The notes beneath the pieces were generated by a model. That model had not been told where the DNA came from. It ran no database searches and saw only the letters and a program-made list of their open reading frames with translations. Shown in pieces: positions 36,881 to 45,663 of a stretch of DNA of 64,000 bases. The stretch is taken from NCBI RefSeq assembly GCF_003985145.1, contig NZ_ML133530.1, positions 169,581 to 233,580 on the forward strand, written 5' to 3'. The translations under genes and the position numbers were made by a program. Position 1 is the first letter of the stretch, and every line of letters begins with the position of its first letter. This DNA comes from Rhizobium anhuiense. Lineage in GTDB: Bacteria; Pseudomonadota; Alphaproteobacteria; Rhizobiales; Rhizobiaceae.

Positions 36881-37111
36881 AGAGGTCTCCAGGCTGAAAA
36901 ACGTCTCAAAATTGGCGCAGGCGCGAAGATGACCGCGCGACGGATGGGCCGCGTGCTCATGCATGTCGCCTGGAAGTGCAGCGGTTCCGGGACAACGACA
37001 GGCATAACGACGAAGAGCTAAAGTGCGTTGCATGAACCAAGTTCGATGCGAACGCGCGTTAGCGCACGGCATGTCGCCGTTTAGCAGGCTTCGTCTGAGA
37101 TGGCAACAAGG

Positions 37112-37131
37112 ATATAAAGAAGTCTTTATAT
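37112..37131. promoter_or_regulatory. Palindromic operator upstream of ahcY
   Basis: ATATAAAGAAGTCTTTATAT is a perfect 9-bp inverted repeat around a 2-base centre, with a further TTATAT half copy 3' to it (37134-37139). It lies 231 bp before the ahcY start and 23 bp after the ptsH stop, so ahcY is the likely target. The shape fits an ArsR-type dimer; SahR-like control of SAH-recycling genes is a reasonable but unproven guess. The stretch 36881-37111 would then be an unusually long leader with no riboswitch that I recognise. Confidence 0.6.
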
Positions 37132-37154
37132 GTTTATATGAGCTCGGCCGGAGC

Positions 37155-37430
37155 TCACATTTCTTCGCCGAACCTGTTCTGGATCAGCTGATCCAGCGCC
37201 TCCAGGGCTTCCTCGGCCTGACTGCCGCTCGCCGAGACGACGACGCTTGAGCCGGGGCTGGCCGCAAGCATCATCAGGCCCATGATGGAAGTGCCGCCAA
37301 CCGTCATTCCATCTTTGGAAACGGTGATGGCTGCGTCGAAGGTTTCAACCATCTGCACGAATTTGGCGGAGGCGCGCGCGTGAAGACCGCGCTTGTTGAT
37401 GATCAGGAGTTCCCGGGAGAGCGATGTCAT
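37155..37430 (-). CDS. ptsH: Phosphocarrier protein HPr
   Basis: This 91-residue protein carries phosphate on His17 (NKRGLHARASAKFV) from enzyme I to the EIIA encoded just upstream. Ser48 in GGTSIMGLMML is the regulatory serine phosphorylated by HprK, which is encoded three genes up the same strand. No sugar-specific EIIB or EIIC gene is near, so the system is regulatory rather than for sugar uptake, as is usual in alphaproteobacteria. It lies 9 bp after the EIIA gene. Confidence 0.95.
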   Translation of the reverse strand: MTSLSRELLIINKRGLHARASAKFVQMVETFDAAITVSKDGMTVGGTSIMGLMMLAASPGSSVVVSASGSQAEEALEALDQLIQNRFGEEM

Positions 37431-37439
37431 GAAGGCCCG

Positions 37440-37841
37440 TTATTTTCCGCTGAGCACACGGCTCGCGACATTGATATATTTCCGCCCGGCTTCGGAAGCC
37501 TCCACCAGGGCCTTCTCCATGTTGTTCTCGCCGCGTACGCCGGCAAGCTTGATCAGCATCGGCAGGTTGACGCCGGCAATGACTTCGGTATGGCCGCTGC
37601 TCATCACTGATATGGCGAGATTGGACGGCGTGCCGCCGAACATGTCAGTCAGGATAACGACGCCATGGCCGTCATCGGCACCGGAAACGGCTTCCAGAAT
37701 GTCCTGCCGTCTCTGGTCCATGTCGTCTTCGGGGCCAATGCAGACCGTCTCGATGAATTTCTGAGGACCGACGACGTGCTCGACAGCATGACGAAACTCT
37801 TCAGCCAGCTTGCCATGAGTGACAAGCACAAGTCCGATCAT
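37440..37841 (-). CDS. PTS mannose-type EIIA component
   Basis: The 133-residue protein starts MIGLVLVTHGKLAEEF with the phosphorylatable His9 and contains VVILTDMFGGTPSNLA, the EIIA-Man signature. It accepts phosphate from HPr but no EIIB/EIIC partner is present, so it is a regulatory output, called ManX/EIIA-Man in rhizobia; in related bacteria its phosphorylation state affects carbon metabolism and the ChvG/ChvI pathway. The ATG at 37841 is preceded by GGGAG at 10 bp; the reading from 37895 is unconserved. Confidence 0.93.
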   Translation of the reverse strand: MIGLVLVTHGKLAEEFRHAVEHVVGPQKFIETVCIGPEDDMDQRRQDILEAVSGADDGHGVVILTDMFGGTPSNLAISVMSSGHTEVIAGVNLPMLIKLAGVRGENNMEKALVEASEAGRKYINVASRVLSGK

Positions 37842-37991
37842 GATATTACTGCTCCCATATACGCAATCGGTGGCCCCAATATCGCAATGCAGCAATTACG
37901 TCCACCGGTGGGGGCACATCTTGGCTATGAAAAGCCGAAGTGCAAGATAAAAATGCGAATATATAAGGCAGATTGACCAATCCGGAAGGCT

Positions 37992-38441
37992 TCAATGCCC
38001 GATATCGGGTGCTTTCGCCATCAGGATCGCAAGCGGTGCGGAAACACCTGTGAGCAACCGCAATGCGGGAAGCGAAAATCCGGCCGCAAGGCTGACGGTT
38101 TCGCCTTCGGGGGGCAGGCGGTTTTCACCGGAAGCGGTGCCCGGAAGCACGGCATAATGCATGGCTGCGCTCGGAATATGATCCTGCTGAACGATGCCGG
38201 TGCCGCGAAGCTCGATCAGCCCGGCGATCGACGGTGGGCATGTGGCGATGACCGTGCCGGCCTCTCCCGACAAAAGCACCTGGTCGTCGGCGACCAGTGC
38301 CGTGAAAAGCCCGAGCCGGCGCGCCTCGGTCATGCAGGTGAAGGCCAGCATCGATTTGCCCCAGCCGGAGGGGCCGCTGAACAAGAGCCCCGTCCTGCCG
38401 ACGACGATCGCCGTCGCATGAATGTTCAGAGCGTCGGTCAT
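37992..38441 (-). CDS. hprK: HPr kinase/phosphorylase, short alphaproteobacterial form
   Basis: The 149-residue protein is only the C-terminal catalytic half of the Firmicutes enzyme (about 310 residues). The P-loop GPSGWGKSMLAF (from residue 23) and the region LIELRGTGIV are present, and there is no N-terminal domain. This short form is the normal version in alphaproteobacteria, so it is not a broken gene. It phosphorylates a serine of HPr. Its start overlaps the chvG stop by 4 bp, placing the kinase in the ChvG/ChvI transcription unit. Confidence 0.93.
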   Translation of the reverse strand: MTDALNIHATAIVVGRTGLLFSGPSGWGKSMLAFTCMTEARRLGLFTALVADDQVLLSGEAGTVIATCPPSIAGLIELRGTGIVQQDHIPSAAMHYAVLPGTASGENRLPPEGETVSLAAGFSLPALRLLTGVSAPLAILMAKAPDIGH

Positions 38442-40291
38442 GCGGCGGCATCGACGGGCAAAGAGAGGATGAAGCGCGCGCCGAGCACATGTCCGCCTTC
38501 GGAATCGGTAATGTTTTCGGCTCTCAGCGAACCGCCATGGGCTTCGGCGATCTGGCGGCTGATCGAAAGGCCGAGGCCCGAATTCTGGCCGAAGCCTTCC
38601 GATTCCGGACGGTCCGTATAGAAACGCTCGAAGATACGGTCGATATTTTCCGCCTGGATGCCGGGACCATTGTCTTCGATCGTCGTGACGCAGCGCGAAC
38701 GTGTCCGCACCAGCCGCACGATAATCTTGCCGCCCTTTTCCGGCACGAAAGAGCGGGCGTTCTCGATCAGGTTGGCGATGATCTGGCCGATGCGCAGATC
38801 GTGGCCGTTGACCACGAAGCGGGTCTTGACGTTCGGCTTGCGTTCGATCGCATATTCGATCTCCACCTGCTTCTTGCTGCTCCGGACCTGGCGCGAAACC
38901 TCGATCAGGTCGCGCAGCAGCACCTCCATGTCGACGGAGCCGGCATCGACGCGGGCGAGTTCGGCATCGAGGCGGGAGGCGTCGGAGATATCGCTGATCA
39001 GCCGGTCGAGACGGCGGACGTCGTGCTGGATGACATCCATCAGCCGCTTCTTGGAATCGTCGGAGCGGGCGAGCGGCAGCGTTTCGACAGCGCTGCGCAG
39101 CGATGTCAGCGGATTCTTGAGCTCGTGGCTGACATCGGCCGCGAAACTCTCGATCGCATCGATGCGGTCGTAGAGTGCCGTCGTCATTTCGCGCAAGGCG
39201 ATGGAAAGATTACCGATTTCATCCTGGCGGGCGGAAAAGTCGGGGATCTCCTCGCGCGCCTTGGCGCCGCGGCGCACACGGATGGCGGCGGCCGAAAGGC
39301 GGCGCAGCGGATTGGCGATCGTCGAGGACAACACCAGCGAAAGCAGCACGTTGACGAGCGTCGCGACGCCGAAGACGCGCATGATGGCAAGCCGCTCGGC
39401 ATGAACAATATTGTCGATGTCGCCCGCCTGTGTCGACAGCAGCAGCACACCGAGCACGGCGCGGAAGCGCTGGATCGGCACGGCGACGGAAACGATGAGC
39501 TCGCCTTTTTCGGTCGTGCGCACGACCGCCCCGCGCACGCCGGTCAGCGCGTTCATCACCTCGGGATAGATCGAGCCGTCGCCACCCGGCGCCTCTTTGT
39601 AGACCGGCAGATTGCCGGGCTGCAACGCCTTGTTGAACAGGGTCGCGAACCACTCGCTCCAGGTCTGCTTCTCCTCTTCGACCGGCGGCAGATCGAAGCG
39701 CAGCACCTGGCCGCGCGAATAGAGATGGCGCGAATCGAGCAGCAGATTGGCGTCGGCATCGAAGATGCGGGCGCGTGTGCGCGTCGGAGAGATCAGCCGG
39801 CGCAGCACCGGGGCGACCTTCTCGGGGTCGATCGGAAATTCCAGGTCTTCGTCGTTCGGCACCGGGGTGATGCTCTGACCGGCCTGCAGCTCGAGCAGCT
39901 TCTGCGGATCGATAGTGATCGAGTTGGTATCGACCGAGGCGGAGGCCGAAACGGCGCCGGCGATGATCTCGCCCTGCGTCAACAGGCTCTCGACGCGAGC
40001 GTCGATCAATCCCTCGCGAAACTGGTTGAGGTAGAGGATGCCGCCGACGAGAACCAGCAGCGCGGCCAGATTGAAGAACAGGATACGCCGCGTCAGGCTC
40101 GAAAACACCGCATTGCCGAAGATGCGGCGGATCAGCGTGAAGGGGTGCGACCAACGGCGGCCTCGGACGCGACGGGTGCTCACGCCCTCCGCATCGTCCA
40201 GATCCCTTTCCTGCACCAACTGTGCCAATGACAGGCCCTTTCGAAGGGCGGGGCCGGATGGAACCGGCCCGCTGCCCTCAACAATTCCCAC
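38438..40291 (-). CDS. chvG: Sensor histidine kinase ChvG (ExoS)
   Basis: The 617-residue inner-membrane kinase has a cytoplasmic N-terminus, a first membrane helix near residues 70-88 (ILFFNLAALLVLVGGIL), a periplasmic sensor domain, a second helix (VFGVATLVNVLLSLVLSS), HAMP, the H-box FAADVSHELKNPLTSLRSA and HATPase motifs NLIENARSF and GLGLSISRQIAEAHGG. ChvG/ExoS responds to acid and envelope stress and, with ChvI, controls exopolysaccharide, motility and symbiosis genes. The start appears to be a GTG at 40291. It is 114 bp downstream of chvI. Confidence 0.95.
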   Translation of the reverse strand: MGIVEGSGPVPSGPALRKGLSLAQLVQERDLDDAEGVSTRRVRGRRWSHPFTLIRRIFGNAVFSSLTRRILFFNLAALLVLVGGILYLNQFREGLIDARVESLLTQGEIIAGAVSASASVDTNSITIDPQKLLELQAGQSITPVPNDEDLEFPIDPEKVAPVLRRLISPTRTRARIFDADANLLLDSRHLYSRGQVLRFDLPPVEEEKQTWSEWFATLFNKALQPGNLPVYKEAPGGDGSIYPEVMNALTGVRGAVVRTTEKGELIVSVAVPIQRFRAVLGVLLLSTQAGDIDNIVHAERLAIMRVFGVATLVNVLLSLVLSSTIANPLRRLSAAAIRVRRGAKAREEIPDFSARQDEIGNLSIALREMTTALYDRIDAIESFAADVSHELKNPLTSLRSAVETLPLARSDDSKKRLMDVIQHDVRRLDRLISDISDASRLDAELARVDAGSVDMEVLLRDLIEVSRQVRSSKKQVEIEYAIERKPNVKTRFVVNGHDLRIGQIIANLIENARSFVPEKGGKIIVRLVRTRSRCVTTIEDNGPGIQAENIDRIFERFYTDRPESEGFGQNSGLGLSISRQIAEAHGGSLRAENITDSEGGHVLGARFILSLPVDAAA

Positions 40292-40405
40292 AGCGCCGCG
40301 CGTCTTTTCAGACGCGCAAAAGGCGCTGCAACAGTTTGAACCGCTGCATATTTTATTCTTGGATCGGCTCCAAGGAATTATGCAGTCGCGCCGCGCCGGT
40401 TAGGC

Positions 40406-41158
40406 TCAGGCTGCTTCGCGGAAGCGGTATCCCACTCCGTAGAGTGTTTCAATCATATCAAAGTCGGTGTCGACCATCTTGAATTTCTTGCGCAGCCGCT
40501 TGATGTGGCTGTCGATGGTCCGGTCGTCGACATAGACCTGTTCGTCATAGGCCGCGTCCATCAGCGCGTCGCGGCTTTTGACGACGCCGGGGCGCTGCGC
40601 CAGCGAATGCAGAATCAGGAATTCGGTCACCGTCAGTGTCACGGCCTCACCCTTCCAGGTGCAGGTATGGCGTTCCTGGTCCATGACCAGCTGGCCGCGC
40701 TCCAGTGAGCGGGCCTGCTGCACCGCGCCGGCCTTCGGCGCGCCGGCGGGGCTGGTGCCGGCGGCAGCGGCTTCACGGCTGGAGGCGCGGCGCAGGACGG
40801 CGCGCACGCGCTCGACCAGCAGGCGCTGCGAAAATGGCTTGGTGATGAAATCGTCGGCGCCCATCTTCAGGCCGAACAGCTCATCGATCTCCTCATCCTT
40901 GGAAGTGAGGAAGATGACGGGAATATCCGACTTCTGCCGCAGGCGGCGCAGCAGCTCCATGCCGTCCATGCGCGGCATCTTGATGTCGAAGATCGCCAGC
41001 TGTGGCGGTCGCGCCAAAAGGCCGTCGAGCGCCGAGGCACCGTCCGTATAGGTCTCGACCTTGTATCCTTCGGCCTCCAGTGCGATCGACACAGAGGTAA
41101 GGATGTTGCGGTCGTCATCAACGAGCGCGATTGTCGGCATGGTGTTGGTCTCCGTCAT
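40406..41158 (-). CDS. chvI: Response regulator ChvI
   Basis: This 250-residue OmpR-type regulator has the receiver acidic pocket at Asp14-16, phosphoacceptor Asp58 in FDIKMPRMDG and lysine in FITKPFSQ, then an Ala-rich linker and a winged-helix domain (VTLTVTEFLIL, VDDRTIDSHIKRLRKKF, TLYGVGYRF). It is the partner of ChvG and essential in several rhizobia under many conditions. An in-frame ATG at codon 7 (MPTIALVDDD) is another possible start. It is divergent from pckA across an AT-rich regulatory region. Confidence 0.95.
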   Translation of the reverse strand: MTETNTMPTIALVDDDRNILTSVSIALEAEGYKVETYTDGASALDGLLARPPQLAIFDIKMPRMDGMELLRRLRQKSDIPVIFLTSKDEEIDELFGLKMGADDFITKPFSQRLLVERVRAVLRRASSREAAAAGTSPAGAPKAGAVQQARSLERGQLVMDQERHTCTWKGEAVTLTVTEFLILHSLAQRPGVVKSRDALMDAAYDEQVYVDDRTIDSHIKRLRKKFKMVDTDFDMIETLYGVGYRFREAA

Positions 41159-41478
41159 CAGTGCGCAATCTCCCGGATTTTGCTCTCCCCAGGCGGTCTC
41201 AATGACCGGATGCGCTTATGGAGGATAAAGGTGGAACAAATTGTGGCAAAGATAAAGGGGAAGATTGTCGTAAAATTCGCCGGCAATCTTAAGTGGTGCG
41301 GCAAAATGTTTAAACGCGGCTCCTTAAAACGATTTAAAATGTAGGCCATAAATTTAAATCGATTAAATATTTGATATTACTGCACTTTCTCAATTTCTAC
41401 ATCTTGTGTTTTAAAATTTCTGCCCGTATTTTCGCGCTTAGTTTTAACGGCAACGAGCCTGAGCGAAGGGAACTAGCC
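41159..41478. promoter_or_regulatory. AT-rich divergent control region of chvI and pckA
   Basis: This 320-bp gap has no convincing gene. It is strikingly AT-rich between about 41215 and 41420 and contains GTTTAAAC (41309-41316), the inverted pair CGATTTAAA (41330-41338) / TTTAAATCG (41353-41361), and TTTAAATCGATTAAA (41353-41367), a near-palindrome centred on ATCGAT. LacI-type regulators favour central CG palindromes, and pckA of Sinorhizobium is controlled by the LacI-family protein PckR, so these are candidate PckR operators. This assignment is inference. Confidence 0.6.
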
Positions 41479-43089
<1,611 letters not shown>

Positions 43090-43098
43090 GGCGCGCAA

Positions 43099-43148
43099 GC
43101 AATTCCAGCAAAAGTGTGCAGCGGTTTTGCGTCCGGAATTGCGCTAAA
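43099..43148. repeat. Dispersed palindromic element after pckA
   Basis: GCAATTCC (43099-43106) pairs with GGAATTGC (43135-43142), and inside it GCAAAA pairs with TTTTGC, leaving the loop GTGTGCAGCGG. The core is nearly identical to the sequence after trpA at 20831-20866. It lies 9 bp after the pckA stop and before the true terminator, so it is a separate repeat. Confidence 0.7.
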
Positions 43149-43168
43149 CAGACTCCCTGACTCACGTG

Positions 43169-43197
43169 AAACCCGGCATCGCAGGATTGCCGGGTTT
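43169..43197 (+). terminator. pckA intrinsic terminator
   Basis: AAACCCGGCA (43169-43178) and TGCCGGGTTT (43188-43197) form a 10-bp stem with a 9-base loop, followed by TCC; the T-run is short. Confidence 0.8.
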
Positions 43198-43252
43198 TCC
43201 TTGATGCCGGCCGATATTTTCAATTCATCGTCGATGTGAGATAGAACGCCGC

Positions 43253-43690
43253 ATGGCCAGCGACGCGCTCTATATCGATGACAGGATCACCATCGCGGGA
43301 TGGGAGCTGACGGAACAATTCGTTCTGGCGGGTGGTCCCGGCGGGCAGAATGTCAACAAGGTCTCGACCGCGGTCCAGCTGTTCTTCAACATTCCGAATT
43401 CGCCGTCCCTCAATGATCGCGTGAAAACCAACGCGATCAAGCTTTCCGGCCGGCGTCTGTCGAAGGACGGCGTGCTGATGATCGAGGCGAGCCGCTTTCG
43501 CAGCCAGGACCGCAACCGCGAGGACGCGCGCGACCGGTTGAAGGAACTGATATTGGAGGCCGCCAAGCCGCCGCCGCCGCCGCGCAAGAAGACCAAACCG
43601 ACCAAGGGTTCGGTCGAACGCCGCCTGAAGGAAAAAGCCGGACGCTCGGAAGTCAAGAAAATGCGCGGCCGTCCCGGCGGTAGTGAATGA
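43253..43690 (+). CDS. arfB: Alternative ribosome-rescue factor B (peptidyl-tRNA hydrolase)
   Basis: The 145-residue protein has a GGQ domain like that of class I release factors (VLAGGPGGQNVNKVSTAV, GGQ at residues 30-32) and a Lys/Arg-rich C-terminal tail (KKTKPTKGSVERRLKEKAGR) that in E. coli ArfB/YaeJ occupies the empty mRNA channel. It hydrolyses peptidyl-tRNA on stalled ribosomes, backing up tmRNA. Its stop codon lies immediately before the alkB start, so the two are probably co-transcribed. Confidence 0.94.
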   Translation: MASDALYIDDRITIAGWELTEQFVLAGGPGGQNVNKVSTAVQLFFNIPNSPSLNDRVKTNAIKLSGRRLSKDGVLMIEASRFRSQDRNREDARDRLKELILEAAKPPPPPRKKTKPTKGSVERRLKEKAGRSEVKKMRGRPGGSE

Positions 43691-43691
43691 C

Positions 43692-44303
43692 ATGCCGGTA
43701 CTCCTGAGCGGCATCCGCCATCTCCCCGGCTATCTCGACCGCGCGCGTCAGGAGGCATTGGTCGAGGTAATCCGCGCTGTCGTCGCCGAAGCGCCGCTTT
43801 ACGTGCCCGCCATGCCCGGCACCGGCAAACCGATGTCGGTGCGCATGACCAATTGCGGGCCGCTCGGCTGGGTGACGGACAAGGAGCGCGGCTATCGTTA
43901 CCAGCCGATGCATCCGGCGACCGGCAGGCCCTGGCCTGATATGCCGCAGCAACTGCTCGATATCTGGAATGACGTTGCCGGTTACGACAAACCGCCCGAA
44001 GCCTGCCTCGTCAATTTCTATTCCGACGACGCGCGCATGGGCCTGCATCAGGATAAGGACGAACAGGATCTCAAGGCCCCGGTTGTCTCGCTCTCGCTCG
44101 GCAACAGCTGCCTCTTTCGCGTCGGCGGTCTCAGCCGCAATGACCGTACCCTATCTTTCAAGCTTTCGAGCGGTGATCTGGTCGTGCTCGGCGGCGAGGG
44201 GAGACTGTGTTTCCATGGCGTCGACCGCATTCACCCGGCGACGTCGACGCTCCTGAAAAATGGCGGCCGCATCAATCTGACGCTGCGCCGCGTCAATCCC
44301 TGA
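43692..44303 (+). CDS. alkB: AlkB, Fe(II)/2-oxoglutarate-dependent alkylation repair dioxygenase
   Basis: The 203-residue enzyme oxidatively demethylates 1-methyladenine and 3-methylcytosine in DNA and RNA. MGLHQDKDEQD supplies iron ligands His119 and Asp121, CFHGVDRI has His175, and GRINLTLRR binds 2-oxoglutarate; CLVNFYSDDARMG is the usual substrate strand. A GTG at 43683 overlapping arfB by 8 bp is an alternative start. Unlike E. coli it is not linked to ada. It faces coaA convergently with only 27 bp between them. Confidence 0.94.
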   Translation: MPVLLSGIRHLPGYLDRARQEALVEVIRAVVAEAPLYVPAMPGTGKPMSVRMTNCGPLGWVTDKERGYRYQPMHPATGRPWPDMPQQLLDIWNDVAGYDKPPEACLVNFYSDDARMGLHQDKDEQDLKAPVVSLSLGNSCLFRVGGLSRNDRTLSFKLSSGDLVVLGGEGRLCFHGVDRIHPATSTLLKNGGRINLTLRRVNP

Positions 44304-44330
44304 AGCTGATATTCGGAATAGAATCGTCTG

Positions 44331-45326
44331 CTATAGTTTTCGCAGCGCGACCTGTTCGATCAGATGATCCTTGCCTTTTTTCAGGATAAGATCGGCGCGC
44401 GGACGCGTCGGCAGAATGTTCTGGCGCAGGTTCTTCAGGTTGATATTCGCCCAGAGATCCTCGGCGATATTAAGCGCTTCCGCGTCGCTGATCGAGGCGT
44501 AGCGATGGAAATAGGAATTCGGATCGCGGAAGGCCGTCTCGCGCAGCCGCATGAAGCGCGTCACATACCAATTGTGGATCTGATCTTCCGCGGCATCAAT
44601 ATAGATCGAGAAGTCGAAGAAGTCGGAGACCATCGGTACGATCTTGCCGCCAGCAGGCAGATCGCGCGATTGCAGCACGTTGATGCCCTCGAAGATCAGG
44701 ATGTCGGGCCGGTCGACGATCTTGTATTCGTCCGGCAGCACGTCGTAGACTAGGTGCGAATAGCTGGGCGCCTTCACATCCGGCTGCCCCGCCTTGATTG
44801 CCGAGAGGAAGCGCAGGATCGCCGCTGTGTCGTAGCTTTCCGGAAAGCCCTTGCGCTGCATCAGCTTTTCCCGCTGCAGCACGGCGTTCGGATGGAGGAA
44901 GCCGTCGGTGGTGACGAGATCGACCTTCGGGCTGGAAGGCCAGCGCCCCAGAAGCTCCTTGAGGATACGGGCCGTGGTCGATTTGCCCACCGCGACCGAG
45001 CCGGCGATGCCGATGACGAAGGGCGTCTTCGTCACATCGGACAGGCTGAGGAAGCGGTTGCGCTGTTCAAATAGCATCTGCGAGGATTCGACATGCGCCG
45101 AAAGCAACCGCGACAGTGACAGATAGATGCGCCGGACCTCGTCGAGATCGATCGGATCGCCCATCGAACGCAGCCGTTTGACCTCGTCGCCAGTCAGCGT
45201 CAACGGCGTGTCGGCGCGGAATTTCGCCCATTGTTCGGAAGAGAAGAAGTGGTAGGGCGAATAGGATTCCGACTGGAAGTGATCCAACGTTTCCGGCACC
45301 CCGATAATCTCAGTCGCGATACTCAT
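44331..45326 (-). CDS. coaA: Pantothenate kinase (type I)
   Basis: The 331-residue P-loop kinase phosphorylates pantothenate, the first and regulated step of CoA synthesis. GIAGSVAVGKSTTARIL is the Walker A region, VTTDGFLHPN the substrate loop, and IFEGINVLQ plus DFFDFSIYIDA are type I CoaA motifs. It is the last gene of the his run, overlapping hisE by 4 bp, the usual rhizobial arrangement. coaE at 3964-4575 completes the pathway end. Confidence 0.96.
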   Translation of the reverse strand: MSIATEIIGVPETLDHFQSESYSPYHFFSSEQWAKFRADTPLTLTGDEVKRLRSMGDPIDLDEVRRIYLSLSRLLSAHVESSQMLFEQRNRFLSLSDVTKTPFVIGIAGSVAVGKSTTARILKELLGRWPSSPKVDLVTTDGFLHPNAVLQREKLMQRKGFPESYDTAAILRFLSAIKAGQPDVKAPSYSHLVYDVLPDEYKIVDRPDILIFEGINVLQSRDLPAGGKIVPMVSDFFDFSIYIDAAEDQIHNWYVTRFMRLRETAFRDPNSYFHRYASISDAEALNIAEDLWANINLKNLRQNILPTRPRADLILKKGKDHLIEQVALRKL

Positions 45327-45646
45327 GAACTCTGCCGGCTGGCCTTTTCCTTGAGGCCGGACTGCGCGGTTCTGCGCTCGAGTTCGGCCATGACATTCTC
45401 TAACGGTATTTCAGCAATCTTCAATACGACCAATAGGTGATAGAGCACATCGGCGGCCTCATAGGTCAGATTGTCGCGGTCGCCGGTCACCGCCGCCATC
45501 ACGGCTTCGATCGCTTCTTCGCCGAGCTTCTTTGCCGCTTTCGGCTGGCCAGCGGCCACGAGCTTGGCTGTCCAGGATTGCTCCGGCGAGGCTTTCGATC
45601 GCTCTGCGACAATGATTTCGAGATCGGAAAGGGAAAATCCGCTCAT
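45323..45646 (-). CDS. hisE: Phosphoribosyl-ATP pyrophosphatase
   Basis: The 107-residue MazG-like enzyme removes pyrophosphate from phosphoribosyl-ATP, the second step of histidine synthesis. AAKKLGEEAIEAVMAA and YEAADVLYHLLVVL are the conserved metal-binding helices. It is separate from hisI, which is not in this window. The ATG at 45646 gives the family N-terminus (SGFSLSDLE). It starts 17 bp after hisF and overlaps coaA by 4 bp. Confidence 0.95.
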   Translation of the reverse strand: MSGFSLSDLEIIVAERSKASPEQSWTAKLVAAGQPKAAKKLGEEAIEAVMAAVTGDRDNLTYEAADVLYHLLVVLKIAEIPLENVMAELERRTAQSGLKEKASRQSS

Positions 45647-45663
45647 AGGTCCGCTTTCAAGGT

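Noticed and set aside
36881..37154. Possible SAH or SAM riboswitch upstream of ahcY
   Set aside because: I could not recognise the conserved core of any known SAH/SAM class by eye; the palindrome is better explained as a protein operator.
37992..38441. hprK as a truncated pseudogene because it is half the length of the Firmicutes protein
   Set aside because: The short single-domain form is normal in alphaproteobacteria and the P-loop is intact.
41371..41478. N-terminal extension of PckA
   Set aside because: The extra residues are encoded by AT-rich promoter sequence and precede a good ribosome-binding site and the family start.
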